NCBI RefSeq assembly: GCF_004681965.1
Contig: NZ_SMLL01000005.1
Coordinates: 186,001-250,000 of the forward strand
Source: Ramlibacter rhizophilus
GTDB lineage: Bacteria; Pseudomonadota; Gammaproteobacteria; Burkholderiales; Burkholderiaceae_C
DNA length: 64,000 nt
Reading direction: 5' to 3'
Made by a program: the position numbers and the translations under genes. The notes beneath the pieces were generated by a model. The model saw only the letters and a list, made by a program, of their open reading frames with translations. It did not search any database and had not been told where the DNA came from. Shown here one piece after another: positions 9,941-18,811 of this stretch. Position 1 is the first letter of the stretch; each line of letters starts with the position of its first letter.

Positions 9941-11107
9941 ATGGCTGCAACTCCCAAGGTCGTGATCGTCGGCGGTGGCATCGGCGGGCTCTTCGCCGCC
10001 AATGCGCTGCTTTCCAAAGGCCTCCAGGTCGAGGTGTACGAGCAGGCGCCCGCGCTCGGCGAGATCGGCGCCGGCGTGTTCGTCACGCCCAACGCCGTGC
10101 GTCACATGGAACGCGTGGGGCTCGGCCCGGCCGTGGCGCGCTGGGGCGCACGGGTCGGCCCCGACTCCGCCTACCGGCGCCACGATGGCTCCTTCATCGC
10201 GCCGGTGCAGGTGGCGGATGCCGAAGGCTGGAACGCCTGCTTCGGCATGCACCGCGCCGACTACGTGCAGTTCCTCTCGGAGAACCTGCCTGCGGGCATC
10301 GTCCGCACCGGCCACCGCGCCGTGGGCTTCGAGCAGGACGGCGACGTGGCACGCGTCAAGTTCGCCAACGGCGCCACGGCGCAGGGCGATGTCGTGGTGG
10401 GCGCGGACGGCATCCACTCGGAGCTGCGGCCCCACGTGTTTCCGCCGTCCACGCCGGTGTTCCACGGCACGATCTCCTATCGCGGCCTCGTGCCGCGCGA
10501 GCGGCTTGCGCACTGGCCCATGGACCGCTGGGAGATGTGGGCCGGCCCGTCGAAGCACTTCCTGGTCTTCCCCGTGCGGCACGGCACCATGGTGAACTAC
10601 GTCGGCTTCGTGCCGGCCGACGAGGAGATGAAGGAGTCCTGGTCCGCCCCCGGTGACCCCGAGGTGCTGCGGCGCGAGTTCGAGGGCTGGGACCCGCGCA
10701 TCACCGAGGTGCTGGCGCAGGTGGACAAGACCTTCCGCTGGGCGCTGTACGACCGCGAGCCCCTGCCGGGGTGGACCCAGGGCCGGCTCACCCTGCTTGG
10801 AGACGCCGCGCATCCCATGCTGCCGCACCTGGGCCAGGGCGCCAACCAGTCCATCGAGGACGGCATGGCCCTCGCCACCCTGCTGGCGCAGGCCAGCCCC
10901 GCCGAGGTTCCGCAGGCCCTGCTCGCCTACGACCGCCTGCGCCGCGAGCGCGTGGCCGAGGTCCAGCTCGGCGCGCGCAAGCACGGCCTGCGCGTCGATT
11001 CGCTCTCCGGGGACCTGCAGGCGCGCGATGCCGAACTGGCGGCGCACGCGGAGTTCCGCAAGCAGCTCTATAGCTACGACGTGGTGCCGCTGGCGCGGCT
11101 CGGCTGA
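9941..11107 (+). CDS. FAD-dependent aromatic monooxygenase (salicylate or 3-hydroxybenzoate hydroxylase type)
   Basis: 388 residues, typical for single-component class A flavoprotein hydroxylases. The FAD-binding GxGxxG motif (VIVGGGIGGLFAANAL, residues 8-23), the DG motif (VVVGADGIHSELR, near 150) and the GD motif (LTLLGDAAHPMLPHLGQGANQSIEDG, near 285) are all intact. It should hydroxylate an aromatic acid using NAD(P)H and oxygen; the exact substrate cannot be read from sequence. The adjacent second ABC importer, 187 bases downstream on the same strand, may bring in the substrate. Confidence 0.85.
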   Translation: MAATPKVVIVGGGIGGLFAANALLSKGLQVEVYEQAPALGEIGAGVFVTPNAVRHMERVGLGPAVARWGARVGPDSAYRRHDGSFIAPVQVADAEGWNACFGMHRADYVQFLSENLPAGIVRTGHRAVGFEQDGDVARVKFANGATAQGDVVVGADGIHSELRPHVFPPSTPVFHGTISYRGLVPRERLAHWPMDRWEMWAGPSKHFLVFPVRHGTMVNYVGFVPADEEMKESWSAPGDPEVLRREFEGWDPRITEVLAQVDKTFRWALYDREPLPGWTQGRLTLLGDAAHPMLPHLGQGANQSIEDGMALATLLAQASPAEVPQALLAYDRLRRERVAEVQLGARKHGLRVDSLSGDLQARDAELAAHAEFRKQLYSYDVVPLARLG

Positions 11108-11225
11108 GCCAGGGCGCGCGCGAGCCCCGCGTTTTTCCCGAGTCGCCCCGCGGGCGACGCTTTCCGCGGTCCGCTTGGCGCACGCGCAGCACGCCACCGC
11201 AGCACGAGCCTGTGCTACAAAGTCC

Positions 11226-11267
11226 CTCGGCATTGCGCTGGCGATGCCCGGCCCGCGCAATGCCGAG
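11226..11267 (+). promoter_or_regulatory. Leader stem-loop before second ABC binding-protein gene
   Basis: Perfect 13-bp inverted repeat, CTCGGCATTGCGC (11226-11238) and GCGCAATGCCGAG (11255-11267), with a 16-base loop, ending 27 bases before the ATG at 11295. No T-run follows, so it is not a simple terminator. It may stabilise the mRNA, control translation, or at the DNA level bind a regulator. Confidence 0.55.
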
Positions 11268-11294
11268 CCGCAACCCACCTGGGGGACATCCGAA

Positions 11295-12437
11295 ATGCAC
11301 AAGATGCGCCGCGCCCTTCTGGCCGTCCTGGCCGTCACCGCGACCCAGTTCGCCATCGCACAGCAGGAACCGATCGTCATCGGTGCCTCGATTCCGATGA
11401 GCGGCGGCGTCTCCACCTTCGGGCAGCATTCGAGGTGGGGGTCCGAGCTCGCCATGGAAGAAGCCAATGCCGCCGGCGGCGTGCTCGGGCGCAAGGTCGA
11501 GATCGACTACCAGGACAACCGCTGCAACCCCGCCGAGGCGGTCAAGAGCGTCACCCAGATGATCGCCCAGAAGAAGTACGTGGCGATCTTCGACGGCCTG
11601 TGCAGTTCGGCCGCGCTCGCGATCATGCCCCTGGTCGAGCGCGCCGAGATTCCCTTCGTCGTGGCCAACGCCTCGGCCACCTCCATCGCGGAGAAATCGG
11701 GGGTCGGCGGCAACAAGTGGACCTTCAAGGTCAATCCCACCGACGCCAGCATGCTGGACGCGCTGGTCGCCTGGCTGGACAAGGAAGGCAAGGCGAAGAA
11801 CATCGCCTTCCTGGGCGAAGACACGGACTTCGGCCGCGCCGGCTCCACCGGGCTGGAGGAAGCGCTCAAGAAGCGCGGCCACAAGCTGGCCATGACCGAC
11901 TTCTACCAGAAGGGCACCGCCGACTTCAGCAGCGTGCTGGCCAAGATCAAGGCGCGCAAGCCGGCGGCCCTCGCGCTCTATGCCATCGACGCGGACTTCC
12001 AGAACATGATGCGCCAGTGGAACGGCATGGGTGGGGGCGTTCCGCTCACCGGTCGCGTGCTGGTGGACCAGGTGCCCAAGGAAATCATGTCCACCGGCGT
12101 CCTGGACGGCACGACCGCGGTGCAGCCCTACGACGTGAACATCGACACCCCGGCGAACAAGGCCTTCGTGGAGGCCTACAAGAAGAAGTCCGGCGGCACG
12201 GCGCCCATCATGGTGGGATTCGAGTCGTACGAGGCCACGCGCATCCTGCTCGATGCGATCAAGCGCGCCGGCAGCACGCAACCGGCAGCCATCCGCGACG
12301 CGCTCGCCAAGACGAAGTACGACTCCATCCTGGGCACCACGCTGGAGTTCGACAAGAACAACCTGATCCACAACAACGCGGTGATCCTGGGCGTTCGCGA
12401 CGGCAAGGTCGTCGTGCTCGGTTTCAGCAAGACCTGA
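11295..12437 (+). CDS. ABC transporter substrate-binding protein, branched-chain amino acid type
   Basis: 380 residues. Signal peptide MHKMRRALLAVLAVTATQFAIAQ, then a type I periplasmic binding fold (EPIVIGASIPMSGGVSTFGQH; LGRKVEIDYQDNRCNPAEAVKSVTQMI). A start three codons later (11304) is possible. It heads a second complete five-gene importer, ending 100 bases before the LivH-type gene, with a GC-rich hairpin between them. The ligand is unknown; the preceding FAD hydroxylase hints at an aromatic acid. Confidence 0.87.
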   Translation: MHKMRRALLAVLAVTATQFAIAQQEPIVIGASIPMSGGVSTFGQHSRWGSELAMEEANAAGGVLGRKVEIDYQDNRCNPAEAVKSVTQMIAQKKYVAIFDGLCSSAALAIMPLVERAEIPFVVANASATSIAEKSGVGGNKWTFKVNPTDASMLDALVAWLDKEGKAKNIAFLGEDTDFGRAGSTGLEEALKKRGHKLAMTDFYQKGTADFSSVLAKIKARKPAALALYAIDADFQNMMRQWNGMGGGVPLTGRVLVDQVPKEIMSTGVLDGTTAVQPYDVNIDTPANKAFVEAYKKKSGGTAPIMVGFESYEATRILLDAIKRAGSTQPAAIRDALAKTKYDSILGTTLEFDKNNLIHNNAVILGVRDGKVVVLGFSKT

Positions 12438-12497
12438 CACGGGTTCCCGGAGGGCTGGCGGCGGCGCACTGAGCCGCCCCGGCCCCACGCACATCAC

Positions 12498-12521
12498 GGC
12501 CCCGGCAGACGCACCGGGGCC
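12498..12521 (+). promoter_or_regulatory. GC hairpin between binding protein and permease genes
   Basis: GGCCCCGG (12498-12505) pairs perfectly with CCGGGGCC (12514-12521) across an 8-base loop. There is no T-run, so it may protect the upstream mRNA end or modestly reduce downstream expression, in parallel to the hairpin in the first ABC operon. Confidence 0.5.
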
Positions 12522-12537
12522 TCCGACGGAGCAAGGC

Positions 12538-13413
12538 TTGGATCCCGCTTTCCTGCTGCAACTCGTGCTCAACGGACTGGTCATCGGCGTGATCTACGCT
12601 CTGGTGGCCATGGGTCTCTCGCTGATCTTCGGGGTGCTGGAGATCGTGAACTTCGCGCATGGCGAGTTCTACATGCTCGGTGCCATGGGGGCGTATTTCC
12701 TCGCCACGCAGGTCGGCGTGGGCTACTGGCCCACGGTGCTGCTCGCGCTCGCGGGCGGCCTGTGCATCGGCTACCTGCTCTACGAGGTCCTGCTGGTGCG
12801 CATCGACGGCAAGGGCTTCGAGCGCAGCATCCTGCTGACGCTGGGGCTGTCGATGGTGCTGCAGAACCTGGCCATCTTCCTGTTCACCACGACACCGAAG
12901 ATGATCCAGGGCCCGCTGACCTACAGCAACGTGTCGCTGGGCCCCCTGCAGGTCCCGGTGCTTCGGCTCTTCGCGCTGGGCATCGGGCTCGCGGCCTTCA
13001 TCGCCCTGTTCCTGGTGCTGCACCGCACGCAGGTCGGCAAGGCCATGCGCGGGGTCGCGCAGAACCGCGAGGCCGCGCTGATGGTGGGCATCGACCCGCG
13101 CGCGGTCTCCCGGCTGGCGGTGGCCATCGGCATCGGCATGTCGGGGCTCGCGGGCGCGGCCCTGGCCCCGGTGTACGCGGTGCACCCGCTCATGGGCTTC
13201 GCCTTCGTGTTCAAGGCCTTCGCCATCGTCATCATCGGCGGCCTGGGGAACGTGTCCGGCGCCGCCATCGTGGCCGTGGCGCTGGGCGTGCTGGAGAACC
13301 TGATCGCCGGCTTCCTGCCGCAGGTGATGGTGGACGGCATCGCCTTCTCCGCCATGATCCTCGTGCTGCTGGTGCGGCCCCAGGGCCTGTTCGGTCGCGG
13401 GGTCCGGGTATGA
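12538..13413 (+). CDS. ABC transporter permease, LivH type (second system)
   Basis: 291 residues, multi-spanning. The LivH motif LIFGVLEIVNFAHGEFYMLGAMG is near residue 35 and the EAA-like loop AALMVGIDPRAVSRLAVAIGIG near 180. The best start is a TTG at 12538 preceded by GGAGCAAGGC; no ATG gives the normal N-terminus MDPAFLLQLVLNGLVIGVIYAL. The stop overlaps the livM start (ATGA at 13410-13413), so the operon is translationally coupled from here on. Confidence 0.85.
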   Translation: MDPAFLLQLVLNGLVIGVIYALVAMGLSLIFGVLEIVNFAHGEFYMLGAMGAYFLATQVGVGYWPTVLLALAGGLCIGYLLYEVLLVRIDGKGFERSILLTLGLSMVLQNLAIFLFTTTPKMIQGPLTYSNVSLGPLQVPVLRLFALGIGLAAFIALFLVLHRTQVGKAMRGVAQNREAALMVGIDPRAVSRLAVAIGIGMSGLAGAALAPVYAVHPLMGFAFVFKAFAIVIIGGLGNVSGAAIVAVALGVLENLIAGFLPQVMVDGIAFSAMILVLLVRPQGLFGRGVRV

Positions 13414-14414
13414 CGGCGCGGACGCCGGCAATGGCAGCCGCAGCGCTGGTGCTGGCCCTCGCCTTGGCGCTGCCGCTGTTCAGCCGGAACGAATACCTGC
13501 TGGCGCTGGGCGTGAGCTTCGCCACCTTCTCGGTGCTGGCGACCGGGCTGAACCTGGTCTACGGCTACACCGGGCTGCTGTCCTTCGCGCAGGTCGCCTT
13601 CTTCGGCATCGGCGGCTATACCGCCGCCCTGCTGGTGACTGAGTTGAACTGGTCGCTGTGGCCCGCCGCGCTGGCGGGCGCCGTCCTGGCGGCGGCGCTG
13701 GGCTTGGGCATCGGGTACTCGTCGCTGCGGCTGTCTCGCCATGCCTTCGCCATCGTCACCCTGAGCTTTGCCCTCCTGTGCATGATCGTCTCGCGCGACT
13801 GGGTCTCCCTCACGCGCGGCGCCATGGGCATCCCGGGGCTGCCGGTGCCCTCGCTCGCCTTGCCGGGCGGTGCCTCGTGGCGCCTGAACAAGCCGGCCGA
13901 CTTCTACCTCCTGCTGATGGCGTTCTCGCTGCTGGCACACGGGCTGGTGTACCTGCTGGTCACCTCGCGCATCGGGCGGGCCATGCGGGCGGTCAAGCTG
14001 AACGAGCCGCTCGCGCAGTCGCAAGGGATCAACCCACTGCGCTACAAGCTGCTGACCGTGACCTTCTCGGCCTTCCTCAGCGGCATGGTCGGCGCGCTCT
14101 TCGTGTTCTACCTGACCATCGTCGACCCGACCATCTTCGACTTCTACTACACCGAGACCATGCTGATCATGGTGATCCTCGGCGGCGCCGGCAGCTTCTG
14201 GGGCGTGCTGGCCAGCACCGCGGTCCTCACGGTGCTGCCCGACCTGCTGCGATTCAGCCCGGACCTGCGCATGGTGCTCTATGGCCTGGTACTGGTCGCC
14301 GCCATGCTGGTGATGCCGGGCGGCTTCGCGGAGTGGTTCCAGCGCCGCCGCCTGGAGCGCTGGCGCAAGCTCCCCTATGGCGAGACCGAGGACAAGCAGG
14401 AGGCCCGCCCGTGA
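13410..14414 (+). CDS. ABC transporter permease, LivM type (second system)
   Basis: 334 residues. Family motifs ATGLNLVYGYTGLLSFAQVAFFGIGGYTAAL and VKLNEPLAQSQGINPLRYKLLTVTFSAFLSGMVGALF are clear, with about nine hydrophobic segments and a basic C-terminal tail. It forms the channel with the LivH-type partner. Both gene junctions are four-base overlaps: ATGA with livH, and GTGA at 14411-14414 with livG. Confidence 0.87.
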   Translation: MTARTPAMAAAALVLALALALPLFSRNEYLLALGVSFATFSVLATGLNLVYGYTGLLSFAQVAFFGIGGYTAALLVTELNWSLWPAALAGAVLAAALGLGIGYSSLRLSRHAFAIVTLSFALLCMIVSRDWVSLTRGAMGIPGLPVPSLALPGGASWRLNKPADFYLLLMAFSLLAHGLVYLLVTSRIGRAMRAVKLNEPLAQSQGINPLRYKLLTVTFSAFLSGMVGALFVFYLTIVDPTIFDFYYTETMLIMVILGGAGSFWGVLASTAVLTVLPDLLRFSPDLRMVLYGLVLVAAMLVMPGGFAEWFQRRRLERWRKLPYGETEDKQEARP

Positions 14415-15205
14415 GCAGCACGCCGCTGCTGCAGGTGCGCGGCCTCACCAAGCGCTACCTGGGCCTGACGGCGGTGGACGGCCTGAGCTACGAGGTCGAA
14501 GCGGGCAGCATCGTCGGCCTGATCGGTCCCAACGGATCGGGCAAGAGCACCAGCATCGATTGCGTGAGCGGATTCCAGCGCGCCGACGCCGGTGACTGGT
14601 TCCTGGACGGGCACAAGCTGCGCGACGTGCCCCCGCATCGCATCGCGGCGCTGGGGCTGACCCGCACCTTCCAGACCGTGCGTGCCTACGAGGACCTGAG
14701 CCTGCTGGAGAACCTGCGCGTGGCGGCCCAGGAGAGCGATGGGCACGGGTGGTTCTCCGCGCTGCGCCGCAGCGCGCCGCTGCGCGAGAGCGAAGCCCGC
14801 GCCGCGCAGCGCGCGGGCGCGCTGCTCGAAAGCGTCGGGCTCTCGCGCTACGCCGATGCGCCGGCTGCCGTCCTGTCCTACGGCCAGCGCAAGCTGCTGG
14901 CGATCGCCGCCAGCGTCATGGCCCGGCCGCGGCTGGTGATCCTGGACGAACCCGTGGCAGGGGTGAACCCCACCATGGTCCGGCACATCGAGGAGGTGAT
15001 CCGGGAGTTCAACGCCCAGGGCGTTGCGCTGCTGATCGTCGAGCACAACGTCGACTTCATCATGAACCTGTGCCAGCGGGTGGTCGTGCTCGAATCGGGC
15101 CGCAAGATCGCCGACGGTCCCCCCGGCCTGATCCGCAGCGACCCGCGCGTGCTGGAGGCCTACCTCGGCCCGGGCGGCGCGAGGGCGCTGGAGGCCACGC
15201 CATGA
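14411..15205 (+). CDS. ABC transporter ATP-binding protein, LivG type (second system)
   Basis: 264 residues beginning at GTG within the livM stop overlap. Walker A GPNGSGKST, LGLTRTFQTVRAYEDLSLLENL, signature LSYGQRKLLAIAASVM and Walker B LVILDEPVAGVNP follow in order. Normal LivG length. The downstream LivF-type gene starts inside its stop codon (ATGA at 15202-15205). Confidence 0.88.
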   Translation: MSSTPLLQVRGLTKRYLGLTAVDGLSYEVEAGSIVGLIGPNGSGKSTSIDCVSGFQRADAGDWFLDGHKLRDVPPHRIAALGLTRTFQTVRAYEDLSLLENLRVAAQESDGHGWFSALRRSAPLRESEARAAQRAGALLESVGLSRYADAPAAVLSYGQRKLLAIAASVMARPRLVILDEPVAGVNPTMVRHIEEVIREFNAQGVALLIVEHNVDFIMNLCQRVVVLESGRKIADGPPGLIRSDPRVLEAYLGPGGARALEATP

Positions 15206-15978
15206 CGGTGTCGACACCCGCCCGCCCGGAGGCTGCGCCCGGGGCGCCGGCCTCGGGAGTGAAGCCCCTGCTCGAGTTCGACGCGTTGTCGGTCGGCTAC
15301 GGCGACGAGCCCATCGTGCGCGACTTCAGCGCCAGCCTGCCGGCCGGCAGCATCACGACCATCATCGGGCCCAACGGCGCCGGCAAGTCCACGCTGCTCA
15401 AGGCGGTGTACGGCCTGAACCGGCACTTCGCCGGCAGCATCCGGCTGGAGGGCGAGCCCATCGAACGCCTCGCGCCGCGCGAGCGGCTGCGGCGCGGCAT
15501 CGGACTGGTGCCCCAGGGCCGCTGCAATTTCCCGCTGCTCACGGTCTCCGAGAACCTCGACCTGGGCGCCTACACCCTGCGCGGCCCGGCGGTGCGGCAG
15601 GCCATCGAGCGGGTGCTGGAGCAGTTCCCCCTGCTGGCGGCCAAGCGCCACGTGCTCGCCGGCAACCTCAGTGGCGGCGAGCAGCAGATCCTGGAGACGG
15701 CGATGGTGCTGGAGACCTCGCCCAAGTTGCTCCTGCTGGACGAGCCGTCCCTCGGACTGTCGCCGCTGAACCAGGAACAGATCTTCCAGATGATCGCGGA
15801 CCTGCGCCGCCAGGGCCTCACGGTCCTGGTCGTCGAACAGAACGCCCACGGCGCGCTGCAGGTCTCCGACACCGGCATCGTGATGGAGCTCGGGCGGCTG
15901 TTCCTGGCCGCGCCGGCGGCGCAGGTCATCTCCGACCCGCGCATCCGCGTGGCCTACCTGGGCGGCACGCCCGGATAG
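15202..15978 (+). CDS. ABC transporter ATP-binding protein, LivF type (second system)
   Basis: 258 residues. A Pro/Ala-rich N-terminal extension of about 25 residues precedes the ATPase domain with Walker A GPNGAGKST, LVPQGRCNFPLLTVSENL, signature LSGGEQQILETAMVL and Walker B LLLLDEPSLGLSP. It is the final gene of this importer, followed after 31 bases by the end of a convergent gene. Confidence 0.88.
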   Translation: MTVSTPARPEAAPGAPASGVKPLLEFDALSVGYGDEPIVRDFSASLPAGSITTIIGPNGAGKSTLLKAVYGLNRHFAGSIRLEGEPIERLAPRERLRRGIGLVPQGRCNFPLLTVSENLDLGAYTLRGPAVRQAIERVLEQFPLLAAKRHVLAGNLSGGEQQILETAMVLETSPKLLLLDEPSLGLSPLNQEQIFQMIADLRRQGLTVLVVEQNAHGALQVSDTGIVMELGRLFLAAPAAQVISDPRIRVAYLGGTPG

Positions 15979-16009
15979 GCCCGCCGTCCGCGCGGCCGCC
16001 GCTCTCGCC

Positions 16010-18376
16010 TCAATCCGCCGGCACCGATTCGATGAACGGCGTCACCCGCCCTGTCTTGGCCGGCGTGGCCGCGAGCATCGCGATGCGGGCGCGGGCGGCC
16101 TGCTCCGGCGGCAGCGCCCGGATGCGCACGGTGCGCTCGATGAAGTGGTCGGGATGGCCCTGGACCACCAGGTCCAGGAAGGTGGTGGTGCCGGGGACCT
16201 TGGCACGCCGGTGCGACGCCTCGGCATCCGCCTGTGTCTTGCTGTTGCTCAACTGGGCCTGGATGGTCTTGACGATGCGCGGGGCGTGGTAGCGCGCCGG
16301 CTCGTCGTCCACCTGCACCCGGTAGGCGCCCTCGGGGTCAACCCCTTCCACGCAGAGGGGCTGCGTACGGCAGACGCTCACCCGGATGACGGTTTCGCCG
16401 CTGTCCCGGAGGCGGCGCGCATCGAGCACGGTGATCCCCTTGTTGGAGGGCTGGCGCACCAGCGGCTCGTCGCAACGCTCGTCGCTGAAGCGAAGCCGCA
16501 GCTCGGCGCCCGCCGCCAGGGGCGGGACGGTGACGAAGGCATCCCGCACCACGTGGACCAGCTCGCCGTCGCCATCCCACACGCTCGCGAAGGGCAGGCG
16601 CTGCTCCAGCACCATGGCCTGGATGCGGCGCTGCGTGGGGTTGCGCACGGTGATCTCGCGGCCGCCGCCCCCGACCTCGATCACCAGGTCCTGCCAGTCG
16701 CCCATGCGCTGGTACAGCTCCTTCTGCGTGGCGATCCAGAAGTCCAGCCGTTCGGCCAGGTTGATGCAGTAGCGCAGGTAGTCCAGCGTGCCGCGGCCGT
16801 CGTTGATGGACGGATCGCGCGCGAGCTCCGGGTGGTACTGGAAGCTGTAGACCCCGTTCTCCAGCTGGTCGTCCATTTTCAGGCGCGAGTGGTGGCCGCC
16901 ATAGATGGTCTCCACCAGCTCGAAGGCCGCGTCGTACTCGTGCGTGCGGTCCCAGCCGCGCATCGGGCGCCACTCGGCGTCGGTGGTGACCACCGCGTGG
17001 AAGGGATACCAGATCCCCGGCGTGGCGATGGTGCGGCGCAGGTCGGTGACGTAGGTGAGCTCCTTGCCGCCGATGGTGTCGCCGCCCACCATCACGTTGG
17101 GGTCGCGCACGCCGTACTCGATCATGTGGTAGTAGCAGAAGGTACACATGCCCAGCACGCTCGCCTGGTGCGTGTACAGGTAGTCCATCGCGTCCAGCGT
17201 TTCCGGGTGCATGTGCCCGCCGGCATGGCGGCCGCAGGTGCACACGGTGAAGCCCAGGCTTTCCTGCGCGTTGATGATGTGCGTGAACAGGCCCTTGCCG
17301 AGGATGGCCTTCGGCGGGTCGCCGATGGAGCTGTCGTTGTGCAGCGCCGGCTCGATGAAGCTGTTGCGTGTGGTGCGCGCCACCCAGTCGAGCGCCATGG
17401 GCTCGGTGATGTTGGTGGAAAAGCCCGGATTCTCGATGTCGTAGCTGGCGGCGATCAGGTTCTGCACCTGGTAGTCCAGCATGGTGTAGTCGCGCATGCC
17501 GTGCACGTCGTGGCGGAAGGACAGCACGCCCGCATAGGTGCCGAAGGACCGCAGGCGCGCCTGCCACAAGGGACCCCAGCCGGCGTCCAGCAGCAGCCGG
17601 CGCAGGAAGAACAGCAAGGTATCGCCCCAGTGCGTCGGGTTGGCCCAGTGGCGAACCGGCTCCACGTTCAGGTGGGCCTGCAGCATGCCCCCGATCAGCT
17701 CGAACACCGGATTGGCCACGTAGAGCACCTGCGGCGAAGCGACCACGCCGGGGCCGATGTCCTCTGCCGTCACGGTGCTTGCGCTGCTCAGGTCGCCGCT
17801 GAAGGCGAGCAGGCGCGCCAGCACGCGGCTGCCTTGCGCAGGATCCACCGTGCTCACCGAGTGCCCGCGATACCCGCTCACGTACATCGGCTCCCAGGCC
17901 GGCCCGGCGAAGGGGCTGTCCTCCAGCCACCGCCACCCCGTGTAGCCCGTGACGTCCTGCGGCGCGAGCGAGCGAAGGCCCAGCAGCGAGGGCGGCAGGT
18001 TGGTGCGGCCGGTGACCAGCAGCCTTCGCCCGGGATGCGACGACAGCCAGGCCTGCAGCTGCGCGATGGTGGCCGCCTGGAGGTGGGCGGCGTTGGCGAT
18101 CACGATGGCATCGCAGCCCTGGAGCACGGCTTCGGTGAGCTGCTCCTCGGACACGATGTCGTGCTTGATGTTGCAGCGAGCCAGGAACACGCTGGCCGCA
18201 TTCGGCGCGAGGTAGGCATGCTCGCCCTTGAGCCAGGTGACCGGCTCGCCCGCGGCGCCGGTGAAGGTGTAGGTCTGGCCCTGCTCGTGCGCCCGGCGCG
18301 CGTAGGCCGCGCGCGTGGACTCGCTGAACAGCACCAGGACACGATGGCCGCGCGGGCCCATCCACTCGTTCGCCAC
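16010..18376 (-). CDS. Large protein of unknown function with NodB/polysaccharide-deacetylase-like core
   Basis: 788 residues, GTG start at 18376 with AAGGAT upstream. No signal peptide or membrane segment is visible. Residues 10-130 look like a Rossmann-like or amidotransferase-like alpha/beta domain (HRVLVLFSES; CDAIVIANAAHLQ; RRLLVTGRTNLPPS). The middle has a possible divergent NodB-type metal site: SFRHDVHG (residues 286-293), CGRHAGGHMHPETLD (381-395) and SFQYHPELARD (511-521). Several Cys (CTFCYYH) are nearby. The C-terminus (about 560-788) appears beta-rich. I do not recognise the family with confidence. It lies 103 bases beyond the end of the TRAP/flavin monooxygenase operon on the same strand and may belong to it; a carbohydrate-related or amide hydrolase role is only a guess. 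Confidence 0.75.
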   Translation of the reverse strand: MANEWMGPRGHRVLVLFSESTRAAYARRAHEQGQTYTFTGAAGEPVTWLKGEHAYLAPNAASVFLARCNIKHDIVSEEQLTEAVLQGCDAIVIANAAHLQAATIAQLQAWLSSHPGRRLLVTGRTNLPPSLLGLRSLAPQDVTGYTGWRWLEDSPFAGPAWEPMYVSGYRGHSVSTVDPAQGSRVLARLLAFSGDLSSASTVTAEDIGPGVVASPQVLYVANPVFELIGGMLQAHLNVEPVRHWANPTHWGDTLLFFLRRLLLDAGWGPLWQARLRSFGTYAGVLSFRHDVHGMRDYTMLDYQVQNLIAASYDIENPGFSTNITEPMALDWVARTTRNSFIEPALHNDSSIGDPPKAILGKGLFTHIINAQESLGFTVCTCGRHAGGHMHPETLDAMDYLYTHQASVLGMCTFCYYHMIEYGVRDPNVMVGGDTIGGKELTYVTDLRRTIATPGIWYPFHAVVTTDAEWRPMRGWDRTHEYDAAFELVETIYGGHHSRLKMDDQLENGVYSFQYHPELARDPSINDGRGTLDYLRYCINLAERLDFWIATQKELYQRMGDWQDLVIEVGGGGREITVRNPTQRRIQAMVLEQRLPFASVWDGDGELVHVVRDAFVTVPPLAAGAELRLRFSDERCDEPLVRQPSNKGITVLDARRLRDSGETVIRVSVCRTQPLCVEGVDPEGAYRVQVDDEPARYHAPRIVKTIQAQLSNSKTQADAEASHRRAKVPGTTTFLDLVVQGHPDHFIERTVRIRALPPEQAARARIAMLAATPAKTGRVTPFIESVPAD

Positions 18377-18479
18377 GGAGATCCTTTCCAGGTGCCCCGG
18401 CCGCGGAGATGCGCCGGGGTGTGGAGCAGATGCTAAGTGAGTCGAGCCGCGGGCGGGCGGGCGCGAGCCGGACAGCGCC

Positions 18480-18728
18480 TCACTTCTTGGGCGACGACCC
18501 CATCTTCCCCTGCAGCACCGCCACCAGGTGCTGCTTGGCCTCTTCGAGCTGTGCCTTGTCGGCGTCGTGCACCTTGCGGAAGAAGGCCTCGCACTCCGGC
18601 GAGTTCGCCGCCTGCGCGTCCTTGATGTACTGGTCGTAGGCGACCAGCGCCTGCGCCTTGTTCTGCATGAGCGTGATCCAGTCGTAGGCGAGATCGCTCA
18701 GCGGATGCGAGTCGGCTTTGTCCTTCAT
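18480..18728 (-). CDS. Small acidic helical protein, function unknown
   Basis: 82 residues (MKDKADSHPLSDLAYDWITLMQNKAQAL...), predicted almost entirely helical with charged heptad-like spacing and no membrane segment. The sequence reads like real coding DNA rather than a GC-driven open frame. It follows the isochorismatase-like gene by 83 bases on the same strand. The pattern resembles small helical-bundle proteins, but I see no metal-binding ExxH motif and cannot assign a function. Confidence 0.65.
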   Translation of the reverse strand: MKDKADSHPLSDLAYDWITLMQNKAQALVAYDQYIKDAQAANSPECEAFFRKVHDADKAQLEEAKQHLVAVLQGKMGSSPKK

Positions 18729-18811
18729 GGCATGTCCTTGGCGGCGGTGAGATGAACCCGCAGCAGGATAGGACAAGGCGCGCGAGCCGTGTGGCTCGGC
18801 CGCAGCGCTTC

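Noticed and set aside
16145..18436. 763-residue plus-strand frame opposite the unknown 788-residue protein
   Set aside because: The minus-strand frame has normal residue composition, metal-type motifs and a ribosome binding site; the plus frame is His/Val/Ala-rich with no family features.
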